DNA of 64,000 nt from Pachypanchax playfairii. Taxonomy: Eukaryota > Chordata > Actinopteri > Cyprinodontiformes > Aplocheilidae. The translations under genes and the position numbers were made by a program. Below the pieces are notes generated by a model. It had not been told where the DNA came from. It made no database searches and saw only the letters and a list, made by a program, of their open reading frames with translations. Positions within the stretch are counted from its first letter, which is position 1. Each line of letters opens with the position of its first letter. The stretch covers positions 1,397,090 to 1,461,089 of the forward strand of contig SSNP01000084.1 of assembly GCA_006937955.1 (NCBI GenBank), read 5' to 3'. Shown here one piece after another: positions 13,451 through 26,399 of the stretch.

Positions 13451-16400
13451 ACATGAGGTGAGAGGGGCACCCTTGAATCAGTGGCCTCATTCTGCTCAGT
13501 TTAGTAGACATGCACAGTGCCTTTCCTCAGGAGAGAGAACACGAAATATTGCAAAGAGCAGGTTGACTTTTGTTTTCTTGTTGCTTTAAATGTTGTACTA
13601 TTGAAACTCTAACGGCTCATCTAAGTCATTGGTATGACCCATAATTTGGTTGGCTTACTGCAGAAAGGCAAAGCAAACACCTTGACAATAGTATTTATAG
13701 TTGCAAGCAAGGTCCGACATCTTTTTCTACTCCGCGTCTCCTCCCTTCTCTCGGCCTAATAAAATCGGTTATGCTTGACGTATCCTCCTCTCCTTAACTC
13801 TTTAATTCACAAGTGCATTTTGTGAAATAGCTCAGAGCCTGATGAAGAGCTCCCATAAAAGAGGTAGAAAATTGTTGTGGGATTTCTGTGTCTCTGCTGG
13901 ATCCATACTGAGCTCAAACATTAACAAGTCAAGAGTTCTATTCTTCCATCTGCAATGATGCATTATAATGACTGATCAGATACAAATGTAAAACAACAGC
14001 GTACAGTGCCATTATTTACCGTTAATTATGCAAGCCGACACTGGGTGTAACAGGCTCTACTTTGTTTGGTTTAACCTTGAGCAGGAAAGACTGAAAACAT
14101 GTTTACATTGGTCAGATTTGTAGATTCTTTTGTATACAGGTGCATAGAAATATTGTCCTGAGATTTTATTCTATTGTTCAAAGTTTCCAATTATGCACAG
14201 GTGTAATCAATACCTTGTATCTCTATGTCTACTTTCTCATCCGTATAACAGTTTCTGAGGCTATTACAGACCAGAATGCTGCTGTTATTTATATGAAAAT
14301 GTAACAACTATTGAGTGGCAGTGTCACCGACAACCATTCTTTAGTCAGCTGCTGCATAAATCGATGGCCAGCCTGTCAGCCAATCTGTGTTTGTTTCTTG
14401 ATCCATAAACATCTGCTCAATAAACTTACAAACACCGGTCATTGCAAACCATAATTTTGGTACACCAGCCATCCAAAACATTAAAACTCACGACAAGTCA
14501 AGTGAATTACATGGATTGTCTCGCCATAATTGTGGTTTTTAAAGGGTTTGATACATCGTGCAGTGAGAGAATGGTTAGTTTTCAAAAGTTGGAAACAAAA
14601 GATGAATAATTTTACAGATCTGAGGTCTGTCTTATGTTTCTAATTCCCAATGCTACATTAAGAAAAATATGTTTCTGCAATTCATTGCAAGGTGATTTTA
14701 TTTTATTCTTAATTCATTCTCAATTTCCTTCTTGCTTGATCATGTTCAAAGAAGTTCAAAATGGTGGACTGGACAATGTGACACTAATCTGAAGTAACTG
14801 AAGAAAATCTATACAGGGAAAAAGGATTTGTGGATGAGAAACAGCAAGGCGATTGGCAGATGGACGACAGGTGTGAGTGGTGAACTGAAGGAAAAGAAAA
14901 CAGAGGGAGAAAATGAGTAATGGACAAAAACACAAACAGAAAACATTAAAAATTTACAAAGAACAGAATCAAGAACAATTGAAAAAAACTACAATTTACA
15001 AACATAGAAAACTCAAACCTCAACAGTAAAACTATAACAGTAGAAGATACTTTGATGTTTCCAATAAAGCTTTGGTTAGACATCAGGGGTTAATTGATCC
15101 CTAAGATTCTAACAATTTCATGACAGTAAATTGTAAAAAAAGTGTTTTAGTACATGTAACCAATGAAATGCTGTAACTCAGGGTCTGTCTTAGCTAAGTT
15201 TAGCTGATGGTTTTTTAAAAGTACAAATGTTGAAACTTAAAGTTTCCCTTCAAATTTCTAAAGTTCAGTTCAGGTGTGTTGTATTCTTGCTTTTGTATTT
15301 GGATCTGGATTCTCGCTATAATACAATTTTTGTTATTTGTCATTCACCAGGCACCCCTGCACGTGAGGGCTTTGACTGGAATCATGCATACTAGAAAAAC
15401 AAGTCAATTTAATGGAGGCCCATCATCTTAGCATTCAATAACTCAGGACAGCCTCAGCAGTTCAGAGCTGTTTTTGTGGCATAAGAAAAAAAAAACAAAA
15501 AAAACAAAAGACACTATATTTGGCAGATGTTTTCAGTTCTGCAGCTGATCGACCTATTCCCAAGTAATTGTATAATCATTACCACTTCATGAAATCTTAA
15601 TAGATGTTGTCAATTAGAGACAAAGTAATGGCTTGAGAAGGGAACTTGTGATGGCAATAAAAAGTTTTTCTGTCCATCAAAAATTCAGCTGGAGCCATTT
15701 TTATTGTTGACATTACTCCTTTAAGTCTGTCTGGTTCTACCACAGTTGTTATAAAAATTGCCACTACTTACAGTACATGAAAATACACAACCATGCAGTT
15801 TCTAGCATGTGGTTTCTAGCAGTCCATGAAGTGGAGGTGGGTCGACATTATATCAGTAGTTGTACCAGACAGAAAGATCTGATATTGCTAAGCCTCAACG
15901 GGGACTTTCTAGCATACCCGGGGAATCGGAAAAAGCAGTGGCAGCAGGAGAGAAGCAGCGAACTGGTCACCCACAAGGCCTTATCTGCTTGTCGTATAAT
16001 ATCACCACAAAGACCCACAGGCGCCATATCGCACCCATCTCTCTGATAAGGACTGGTGCCACAAACAAAAATAAAGACAAAACAGAGAGAGTCCGAAAAC
16101 AAAACAACAAAGCTGAGCACGTCTCCGTCATTGTGTTGGCCCTTTATTACCTTTCCCTGGAAGATGACTGATAAAAAAGCCAAAGACAAGGAAGGAGGGG
16201 AAAGACAGAAAGATACGTTGAAGAAAAGAAAGGGGATAAAACTAAAAATGATTAAAAAATAAGGTCTGTGAAAGGACCCAGACATTTCATTAAAGGAAAA
16301 GCCTGTTGTTGTTACGAGGGGAAGGAGATAACGTGTAATGAAGGAGGTGGTGAGCTCAACTGTGAAAAGGATCTCAAGTGTACATACAAAAGATATGACT

Positions 16401-19400
16401 TCTAATCCATTGGCTGTTTCTGAAAAGCTCTTGTCAGGTTGTCAGGTCTAAGCTGGTGAAAACCTCTCTGACCCTTTGATACTGTCTATGACACTCAGAT
16501 ATTCAACAACACTGTGCATTTGAGAGTCCGTGTCCTCATCGCAGTTTCAAGTTATATAATAAAGTTAATCATGTCATGTGCTTTCTTAACAAGATAATCA
16601 GGTAGCCATGTAAGATTTAAACTTCTACAAACCGCAATTGAAGATGAGACATGCTGTTGAACCCCAGGCATGACTTTTTAGATGAATATTTATATTATAG
16701 TGTGACTTAAAGTGTTAAACATATATAAGAGCAGCATATTACACTTACTTCATCTTCCCTTCTTCAACTCTGCATTCCACTAGGCGGAGTTGCAGGCCAG
16801 CTTGGGCACAAAGATGCACACAGTTCTAATGCACAGCATTTATCATTATGGCAGTGGTGCTTGTCTCGCTGGCCCCATCAGTCCCCCTGTTATAAACCAG
16901 AACTCCAGAGGAACGCTGATTCAGGAATGGGCTGAGATCAGATTAGGATTCGACCATATGGCAAAAGTTGTATTGGTGCAGTTGGTTTGATACATTGTTG
17001 TCCTTGTTGGGTTGCAGACCCATGTGAAATAACATTAGGACACTTTATTGGTCAGTGTATTATCATTTCCTGAAAACTGGGACTTATTTAGAGTTTAGAA
17101 AACATTAACCTTGTTGGTAGAGAGACCACCAGTAAAGCTTTGTAATCCTTCAACCTTCCAGTCCCAGTAAGTATTTGATTCATATATCAATTATTTAAAA
17201 ATGTGCCTGCAATTTATGTGGGTATGGTGTAATTCGATTTCACATCACGAACATCTAGCTGTTTGTATGTCATTGTGGGATTTAGTTTAAAAGTTCAAAA
17301 ACTATATATAGTAATGTTTTAACAATATCTCCACATACACTCACTGCACCATTTTTGCTGCAGTTTTTTAGTTACTGGTATTTACTTCATATTCATATCA
17401 GGCATGTTCAAAGGTGCATGAAACATTTTTAAGCTACCAAAACAGTCACAGTTTGAAATTCTGCATTTCATTCCTTCATGACATCTGGATTTATCTGTTT
17501 TGGCATCCTGAAACGTTGGTCATCTGCTATGATGCAAGACCATGAATTTTCAGTACACCTAGAAATCAGAGTTATAGTTGCCTGTGAAGGACAGATCCCA
17601 TGGCAGGTTGTTTACGCATGTGTAGTGTGTGTGTGTGCGTGTGGCCTTGTGTGTTTAAGTGAGTGTGAATTGCTCAATAAACTCATCACAAGCCTCATAA
17701 AGATAGCTGACATTTACAGCAAAGGGCAAAGGTCAAGGAGGGCAACCTGATGAGATCATGATGAAAGAAAGGTTTTCTCACAACCACATAAAAAAACCCA
17801 CTAAAGAACAAGGGACAAAAGTGAAAAAAGAAAAATCACAGTATGGTAAAATTTAAAGTTCTGTATATTGTGACCATTTAGACTAATGATTTATGATGCA
17901 TCTAAAATGTGCTCGATGAGGCCAATTTGGACAGACAGCCTGATAATGTAGACCTAATTAAAACTCCCAGGGTGGGACCACAGCGTATGTCTCCACTGAC
18001 CCAGTCACACCAGGCTCTCACATGCCCTCATTAGCACCAACAATGTCACCAGACCCACACCAGTCAACATCAAGCTCTAAAATTTAGAAGAGAGTAAAAA
18101 GTCTTCCCACTTTTTACTTTTAAAAAGGATCCTGACTTCTGAAAAACTGAGTTTTGGTTGTAAACGTGAGCAATGTCTGGAGATTAAGTTAATGAAGATG
18201 GTAACACAGAGTGGAGGGAGTCATGTTGCTTTGAAAGTACCTCTGTTCAGTGTTTGGAGACCAAAAGTGTTTCCAGATTGGCAGCTGAACCTTATGAGCC
18301 TCTCATACCTTTGATGAAACCCTGAAACTGGTGACGAAGAGTTGACAGAAATGGTCCCTTTGGCCAAGTTCTGTCTTTTTTTTTTACTGTGCCTCTGTTG
18401 TCTGACTTCGTCAGATCTGTGAATTTCAGTGGGTTTGTCAGTGAAAGAATGAGAGTGTGAGTAAAAGAGAGGAGGAGAAAAAGTGTGTGTGCTCCTGAAT
18501 GTGTTCAGGATGAGCAGTCATCTGATGAACTGCCTTCCTTCAACCGAGGCTTTTGCTCGCCCCAGCCAGTGAGATCCTGTTGTTGTTGTTGTGTTGGTTA
18601 ACAATGCTCATCCCCCAGCACCACAACTCACAGAGCAGCAGTAAGAAGTTGGCAGACCCTAATGGAAACGTCATCTTCCAGATAAAAGATGGCTTGGCTT
18701 TGATGAGAGGGGAGGTTATGGGAGGTGTATAATAAAAGAACCATTTCCAATCGGTTCCAAAGCCAATTTAAGAGTGCCGAATGAAGACAAACGCTGTCAT
18801 AGACAAACTGAAAAGTTGACGGTCACTCACAGCTGTTCTCCCATTTGTCAGGTATAGGGCCCTTTCAATACAGACCTCTATATTCCTGTCTGGTACTGGA
18901 CAGCCTGTATATCAAATCCAAAGCTTGATTTGAAAATTAATAGTCAATTGCACTTTCATCATTTTTTTTTTCTTTGTTCTATCAAGGTTTTTTTTTTTTT
19001 TGCAGCTCAGCTATGATGCTGCTGTCCTGCTGTGAATGTTTTCTGACTGAGGTCATGCTTAGAGAAAATAAAGCTTTTTGTTTGTAGTGTTTTTCTAGGC
19101 CAGGTGATACCACTTACTGTGAGAGTTTGCTGTAATTGTTTAAAAAAAAGAAAGCTGTGTCCTGATTTAATAATAAAAAAAGGACCCAATACAGCTGTGT
19201 CAGTTGAACGTGGTCCTATGTTTGGATTCCAAATAGCTTGCATAATTTAGTAGTCATTATCTAAAAACATGGTTAATTGGTTGCAATTAATTAATGACTT
19301 TTGTTATAAAAAAAACTGCCTGAGAGTGATGGGAAACAGAAGGAGGTAAAATACAACAACAGAATGCTTCTGCAAGACAAATAAGCCAACCTGCTTTCAG

Positions 19401-19640
19401 TATCCTGAGCACCCTGATAGGACAGGATGCATTCCCTGCCAACACATGTGACACTGTCAGGCAACAAACACAAACAAAACCTGTAGTCTGCCATGGCTGG
19501 TGTTATGCTGTGTTTTTATTGCTCGGATACTCCCACATCTGATTGTGTAACCACTCAACTCTCAGTTCAGATGTGGGCGGTTTGTATTAAAATGCTGGTC
19601 TAAGTCCATCTCCAGCATTGACAGTGGTACAGGTACCATT

Positions 19641-19641
<1 letters not shown>

Positions 19642-19672
<31 letters not shown>
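19642..19672 (+). repeat. Poly(A) tract, 31 bp
   Basis: An uninterrupted run of 31 A. No retroposed gene or SINE body is recognisable upstream, so I do not call it a retroposon tail. Its exact length is likely to be polymorphic and error-prone in the assembly. Confidence 0.9.
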
Positions 19673-19675
<3 letters not shown>

Positions 19676-21453
19676 CTACCCAGTTGCTTCACTAGACTTT
19701 GATCTAGTCTTATTCAGTTCCTCACTCTGTGTGATTTTAGGTGAACCGAGATTCAGTGAAAGAAAGTAGGGTCAAGTGAAAATATCTGTGCAATAATTGG
19801 AATAAAAGGATACAAAAGATGCATAAAGTTAATGCAAAACTGTAAGAATGAATGTTTGTGATGCATCACACATGTGATTGTAAAGGTATTGTGAAGTTAT
19901 AAACAAAGTTTTTGTGTTTTGTGATGAATGGAAAGTCATTGTAAACATTTTCTGATGGTTGTGAAAGGGAAATTTTCACTGAACCAAATTCAATGTTTTG
20001 TCACAAGAACTGAACTGTCAAAACATGTCAAATAATTGTCCCTCAGCAGTAAAAATCCTTTACATCTTTGTTTCTTTCATAAAATCACGACAACTTCAGA
20101 TTCCAGCGCAGTTTCTTTGCCTCACGTAGAAAGTACTGTCATCCGTTTAATTTGTCTTCAATCTGATGTCCTTCCTCCTTTTTCCCACACATCAACTCCT
20201 CATCTCAAACCAGGATTTACTTTAGCTTTCCTGTTGTGTTGTTGTAGTTGATCTTTATTTCCATCTTTCTGGAATCTGTTTGATATCATCATGTCAAATA
20301 GGCTCAGGTTGTCAGATGGAGATGACAAAAACAAGGGACAAGCTAGAAGAGATGATGCTGCAATGAAGCACCAGCCTTTCAAAGTGTCCTTATAGTCTCA
20401 AAGACTAAACTGTGTAAGAGTCATAAAAATGACATATTGTAGCCATTTCCACAGCATTTCCTGTTGCCTGTCTTCTTTATGCGTATTCTATTGGAACAAA
20501 CAGTGTAGTGCAATAACTGCATCTTAGTTTCTTTCCCCCTTTCACTTTATATCTCTACTTCTACAAAATCTATCTCCATCTTTCACTGAAACTATTAGAT
20601 GTTTAATCAGTCTGTCTTGGTGGGGCTTAGACGCTCGCTGCTGATAGGGGTAGCTTCTACAGGAGAGGCTGGTGGGTGGGTGGTGGGTGGCAGTTTTTAG
20701 AACATGGTGACACTTTGATCTGCTGGGTGGGTTTTCAAAAAATGTACTCCTAGCTCCTTGTCAAAGGCAGGAAGGAGCTGAATGTGAAAGAAAGTGTTGT
20801 TAGGTGCTTTTTTTGCCAGTTTCAGTGTAAAACAAGACACAAAACATGATTCTGTGTTTGGTGGAGCCATATGATTTTGAGGCTAGTAAGAATTCAGACT
20901 TCATTTCTGTCATTTTGTACTTTTCAACACTGTCCAAAGACAGTCTTTCATCTTTTCATGGGTGTTTTAATTACCCCTGTTAGACACAAATAGGATTTCT
21001 GACTCCTGTATGCCCTCTGCATTGTCAATAAAATGACTACAGAGCAATAAACTGCCACAATACCACACAGAACCAGCTATGTCAACATCTTAATTAGCAG
21101 CAAGGATAACGACCTGTAGTGAGTAATTGTTTTTAATTATGCAATTTTACCGCTTCTACAAATAAGATTGGTGTCTGTGGGCTGAATGAGGGGCAGTCAG
21201 CAAGGAATCATTTGCCATCAATTTCACCTGCAAGCTGAAGAGAGTGACTCAACGCACAGCAGCTGAAAAGGGAAAATTAAATCCTATTTCCATTACCATG
21301 ATAAAGTGATTACACGACATCAAAAAGTGCCCTGTAGCAAAGTATGGGAATCTAAGCTCATGCATGCGCCTCCAGCACCCACTGACAGCGATGCACGTCT
21401 CTGTGGAAATTTGTGTCACACATATGCTTTCCTCCTTCTCCCTCACCCATAGG

Positions 21454-21480
21454 CACACACACACACACACACACACACAC
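21454..21480. repeat. (CA)n microsatellite
   Basis: A perfect CA dinucleotide run of 27 bp, a likely polymorphic marker. Confidence 0.95.
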
Positions 21481-23291
21481 TCTTGTATTTATGTCCACAT
21501 ATACTCAGACGTATAAAGAGTCTATTGAGCCATCACATGGATTAATGTTTGCTAGAATGAGCTTGGACTTGCTCAAGCCATAACAAGGCTCCAGTGTTTT
21601 CCCCTATGCTTGGATATCCAGCCTTGGTGGTCACGTTACACCTGGATGGCTCTGCTAATAGAAGCTTTTTATCAGACTTGCAAGCCAGAGGCCTGGTGTG
21701 ATCATCCATTTTATTATTCATATAACCCTCTTTCCAGATTCTAGGCTCATTTTAGCCCAGTGACCCCTCCATCAGGACATTGCACCAACTCTACAGCACA
21801 CTTACAGACTCAAACTATTTCACATGGTTGTGGGGTAAAAATATGTGCACAAAATAGCAACAGGGATTCAGACAAAGTCATTGTCAGTTTTACTTTTCAG
21901 AGGACATTTATACTAAATTATTGATGTTTTGAGGTCTGTAAGAGCTTGTCAGGAGATTGTCACTTCATGATAACAATGTCACAGTGTCCTTATTTAGCAA
22001 ATGTCAAATCCATTCAGAAGAAACCAAAAAACTAAGTTATTATAACAGCTTGACAATTTATTGAGATATTTTGCAATTGTTTAAAACGTGATTGTTTTCA
22101 AGAGAGTTCTGTTGAGGTCCTGAATTAAATGTAAGTCAGTTTTATTCCAACAGATTTCAGAAATGAAATCTGAAATCTTTCTCACGTACTTGGAGATTTG
22201 AATGGTTATCTTTGTAGCCAAAGGTTTCACAGTAAAAATAGATTATTCCTCTGTCTAGCATTGAAATCAATACCTGGCTTCATAATAAATGTTAGAAGAG
22301 CCATTCAGCCACATTCAATATCATGGTGAAGAGCAGCCATGAGTGAATTCAGTTAAAGAATTGATATAGCAGCATATTAAAATGCAACAGATTTTACTTT
22401 ATGTTTTCTTTTGTGAACTTCCACTGGCATCAGACAGTAGACAGGGTTACACCATGACCACTAACCATCATCATACATTGCTTATCAGTTGTTAGTCCAT
22501 CTATTCAGGCTGACAAAGCGTCTGCAGTGACAAGCTATTCCCTAACCTTTGTGTTTGTATGTGTGTCTGGGTCTGGAACAGCTGTATGAAATGTCTGATG
22601 CTCCATTGCCAAATGTCACAAGTGGTCCATCCTTCTGGGAAAATAAATTGGCTCTCTCTTAAGCAGCAAATAGTCGACAGGCGCTACGGAGACAATCTGA
22701 CAACTCAAGATGACGGTTTCTCCTCCTTTTTGGCTTTTCTCATCTTGTTGCAGACAGCACCTTAATGATGAGTGTAGAGTTCTGTTTGTGGAGAAAAAAA
22801 TAATAATAAAAAAAAAAACACTGGGCAACTCATAAATGTTTCATGAGAAACAGAACACAGTCTGTGACATGTGTTTTTCTTCAGGTGCTGCTTAATGTCA
22901 TTAAACCGAGACCTGAGATCTGGGACATCTCATTTGGGACAAACATTTACCGTCTGTTGTGATGACTTCAGTAGTTGGAAATCATGCTGCCTCACAACTT
23001 GATTTTTTTTTTCGGTTTTTTTTGCAAACACATTTTCCATCATTTATATTGGTCAAATTTTGGGATAATGATGATGAAAGTACTTAGCAAAAAAAATACA
23101 AGGCAATCAGTCAAGTCAATACATTTCACCCTTGTTGGGGATATAAAAACAACAAAATTTGCTAGATTAAACATAAGTGGGCAGGTACATGCATGTCATA
23201 CAACAATTTTCAGGTGTGTTCAGTGACACTAGATAACTTCTGTGATTTATTTTGGCTGTTTTTGTTTTTTAGAGCTATCAGCTCATCGTTA

Positions 23292-23781
23292 TGGTGCGTT
23301 CACACCGGATGCTTTGTAAGCGGCACACAATGCTCCCAACTTGACACTTGAAGCTTGTAACGCCTGCCACTTCTGAGCAGAAAAGAAAGCGTAGGCGGGG
23401 CTTCCTCTGTTGCCATATATTCTGAACTATGGCAGATCCTATCAAGAGAGTGGCTTGGCTTTATTTGCTTAATAAAGCTACACAACGTCGACGTTGGGTG
23501 CATTGGCGATAAGCTTGTCTTCCATTGTTGAAATTATGTTTTTCCTGGTCCCGCTTCATTCAAGTCACATCCAGTGACATCACTACAATGAGATGCTCTG
23601 ATTGGTTGACGTGCCAAGGTTCAGTTAGCTGAACTTCTGCGTTGCTCGCAGCTTGAAAATTTGACGCTGCCAACGCTCACAAAGCGCCGCAGAGATTCCG
23701 ACGCCCCTCTGATGAAGTCTAGACTTTACAGGTAATCTTGACGATTCTGACGCTGATGCTTTGGATGGTGTGAACGCACCA
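23292..23781. mobile_element. MITE with 15-bp perfect terminal inverted repeats
   Basis: tggtgcgttcacacc at 23292-23306 is the exact reverse complement of ggtgtgaacgcacca at 23767-23781. The 490-bp body between them is clearly more GC-rich than its flanks and has no transposase. This is the look of a widespread fish non-autonomous DNA transposon with gcgttcacac ends. I could not identify a convincing target-site duplication, so the superfamily (Harbinger-like or hAT-like) is open. Confidence 0.8.
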
Positions 23782-25385
23782 ATAGAGAGGGAATTTATTT
23801 AGAACATTAGTTTTTCCAGATTTCTATGTTATGCTTTGTCTAAATAACTTCTAATAAAGCTAATAATAATGTATACATGCAAACTGTATTGTGTAGCAGA
23901 AAATTGGGTAAAAAGTAATTAATTTTTATTCATATTTGACGTTGTGGATTTACTGTTGATACACCCATATACTAATATTCTCATAATAAACAAATCAGAT
24001 GAATATTTAGTTTATGTTTGAAATGTTTTTATCTTTTAGATTTAATGTTAGAGTCAGTTGTACAGTTGCCTATAGGTTTGACATAATAAGTACTGAGTAC
24101 ATTTTTCTTCATCTTATACAGGGCATGGTAAACACAGCAGCTTGGACACAAGTAATGTCCATTTTCCTCTTTCTAAAACTTCAGAGGAACAACATCACAG
24201 ATTTTTGTTCCTTTTCCTTTATTTGTTATTCTCTCTTTTCTTTATCAGACATGGGTGAAGCTCCTCCATCAAAGCTTTTCATGCTGAGATGGTCTTTGTG
24301 TCGTCACCTTTCTCAAGAAACTGTAGTGGATCCATTGCTTCCACATTTTTAACTTTTTCTTACTGTGGTGTCAGTGAACTCTGTTAAAGTTGTCAAAGTG
24401 TGAGACTCAAGAACACATTTCTTTTTCCTTTATGGTGGAAAAACCATGACCTGCCAAATTTACCTTGCTTGCAGAGTCTGAAGGGATGGAATGTCCAGGT
24501 GTTGGACATAATCATATAAAAGGGACTCCAAAGTAATTGTGTCAGAAGTTGGATGCCAGTATGATTTTCACATCCATAAAATGGCAAATTAGCAGCCCAG
24601 AGTAAGACTGGAGTCTTAATCTTTACAGAATACAGGTCATTTCTGTTAACAATGCTAAAGCCTACAGAAGTACCCCTACAGAAGAATTAATTAGAGGCAT
24701 TATTGGTTATTCTCCTCTATTCTAATAGATATGTTTAAATTGAGCAATAAAAAAGAAATGGTTGCTATTTCTTTTCAAAATAAGCAAAACAAACACATTA
24801 AAAACCAACATTTGTTTCTGGAAATAACTGCATTAACAAAATAAAAATGGCTACTGTATAATGGGGTAAATTTAGCATTGCATTTCAGAAGAAGAACATG
24901 ATATCAAAAACTAAACATGGTGGTGGTCGTGCCGTGGGGCTGCTATTTTTTTCAGAATCTGGACAAAGTACCATAATCAATGGAACTACGAACTCTGCTC
25001 CCCACCAGAAAATTAAGAAGGAAATTGTCAGGTCATCAGTTGACCTTAAACTTAGTTACAATTGAGTTAAGCCCGTAAGAACAATGAGACCATAGGAATC
25101 ACCATTTCCTTTGGCATTTGGAGTTTGTGAATGTTCGTGGAGGCAGGCACTGTTTCCTACAGGTAGTTGTTATGCTGCAGCATCAATAACTTGATGAAAT
25201 CTTGACAATAGGAGATGATTTTCAGCTGTACCCTGGCAGCAAAGTTCTTGCTCTCTTTATACGGGTGTGTAGAGCCTTCATCCAGTCTACCAATGATGAT
25301 GTAACAAAGTTTTTGTTACAAGATGTGTGAACAGCTCCCATCTGCAATTCACGGCACTTTCAAGTTGTTGTTGTGCCTCTGGCTG
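23782..25385 (+). other. Intron block with no recognisable gene
   Basis: AT-rich sequence between the MITE and the LINE remnant. A 112-codon frame at 24014-24352 shows no family resemblance. Nothing else supportable is seen. Confidence 0.6.
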
Positions 25386-25478
25386 TCAATCAATCAAAAT
25401 CAAAATCAAAAATACTTTATTAATCCCCGAAGGGAAATTCAAGTGTTGTTGTAGCTCAGTTATTCTTCAGGGAGCCAT

Positions 25479-25622
25479 AGAGTTCTAGCTGTGGACAGGA
25501 AGGATCTCCTGTAGAGAGTTCTAGCTGTGGACAGGAAGGATCTCCTGTAGAGAGTTCTAGCTGTGGACAGGAAGGATCTCCTCTAGAGGGTTCTAGCTGT
25601 GGACAGGAAGGATCTCCTGTAA
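25479..25622. repeat. Minisatellite, four copies of a 36-bp unit
   Basis: The unit begins agttctagctgtggacagg and recurs at a strict 36-bp spacing (ttctagctg at 25483, 25519, 25555 and 25591). Copies are nearly identical; the third has ctctag for ctgtag and a gagg variant. It lies at the end of the LINE coding frame and the start of its 3' UTR, so it probably arose by tandem slippage within the element. Confidence 0.9.
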
Positions 25623-26057
25623 CGGTCTGTGTTGCAGCGGATGAAGAATCTTCTGACTAAAGACACTCTGGTGTTGAGTTACTGTGTTCTGAAGAGGATG
25701 ATGAGGGTTTTCCATCATGTTCTTCATCCTCCTTTGGACAATTAACTCAAGAGAATCCAGTTCAGTCTCCAGGACAGAATCAGTCCTCCTTATCAATCTG
25801 TTCAGCCTCCTCGTGTCACATACTCTGATGCTCCGCCCCCAACAGGTAACTGCAGATGTGATCAGCTGACAAACTCCTCTTCTTTTTTCGCTCCTCTTCA
25901 AATCTCTGTCTGTCCGTATTGTTTGAAAGCCAGACAGAGACACACTGGAGTCCAGGATATGTCCCTTTAGCCATGTCTCAGTAAAACACATGATGCTGCA
26001 TTTCAACAGAGTTTCAAGTTCATCCATTTTGTTATGAAGAGATCTCACATTTGTCAA
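25593..26057 (-). pseudogene. LINE ORF2 remnant: endonuclease start fused to RT C-terminus
   Basis: This is a 154-codon open frame. Residues 1-60 match the N-terminus of APE-type LINE endonucleases: NVRSLHNKMDELE at 3-15, then CFTETWL, whose Glu is the catalytic metal-binding residue, and a GFQTIRTDRD segment. From about residue 65 it reads SAVTCWG, then a DTRRLNRLIRR segment and NPHHPL, which belong to the far C-terminal part of fish LINE polyproteins. The roughly 700 or more residues between, including the RT catalytic core, are absent, so the protein is non-functional. The frame stays open across the junction, which suggests a clean deletion, or a deleted source copy spread by retrotransposition, rather than slow decay. 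Confidence 0.75.
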
Positions 26058-26399
26058 TATGACTGATGGAAGTGAAGGTTTAAACTTCCTCTTTCTCTCT
26101 CTTCACTTTGCTCCTGCTCTGCATCCATGTCTTCTTCTTTTGAGCTCATCAGGGATCCAGACTTTCAATTTGAGGATTATTTCAGCCAGAAATGTCAGTT
26201 AGCTGCTCTTACTTGTAAACAAGTCTCTTGTTGCCATGGTTACGCATCATAACAAGTGGCAAAAAAGTGACAAATCCAGCAAAAAACTCGATCAGCACAG
26301 CACCCAAAATCAGAAGAAAAGTATTTAGAAAATATTTCCAGAAGAAAAAACCATCAAGAAATACTCAAAAAGAATAAAAAAATGCTAGCAAATGCTAGC

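Larger units (their letters stand above)
13451..23291 (+). other. Intron block with no recognisable gene
   Basis: Mostly AT-rich sequence. It contains a 31-bp poly(A) tract and a CA microsatellite, listed separately. A 145-codon minus-strand frame at 15848-16285 and its plus-strand counterparts read as low-complexity chance translation. I see no transposon ends. Confidence 0.65.
25386..26300 (-). mobile_element. Internally deleted CR1/L2-like LINE (minus strand)
   Basis: A non-LTR retrotransposon copy read on the minus strand. Its 3' end lies at 25386, with short TTTTGA/TTGA-type tail repeats and a tttattaatccccgaaggg segment common in fish LINE tails. The body carries the start of the endonuclease and the end of the reverse-transcriptase ORF with everything between missing. 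The 5' limit is approximate: I place it near 26300, but 5'-UTR-like sequence may extend to about 26400. It is plainly unable to move by itself. CR1/L2/Rex1-like is the best class; the exact family is not resolved. Confidence 0.75.

Noticed and set aside
15848..16285. 145-codon minus-strand open frame
   Set aside because: Composition is Ser/Phe/Leu/Cys-rich, as expected from translating purine-rich intron DNA; there is no family motif, splice context or promoter.
19642..19672. Poly(A) run as a retroposon tail
   Set aside because: No SINE, LINE or processed gene body precedes it, and no target duplication was found.
24014..24352. 112-codon plus-strand open frame
   Set aside because: No motifs, no splice signals in a phase compatible with neurexin; likely chance.
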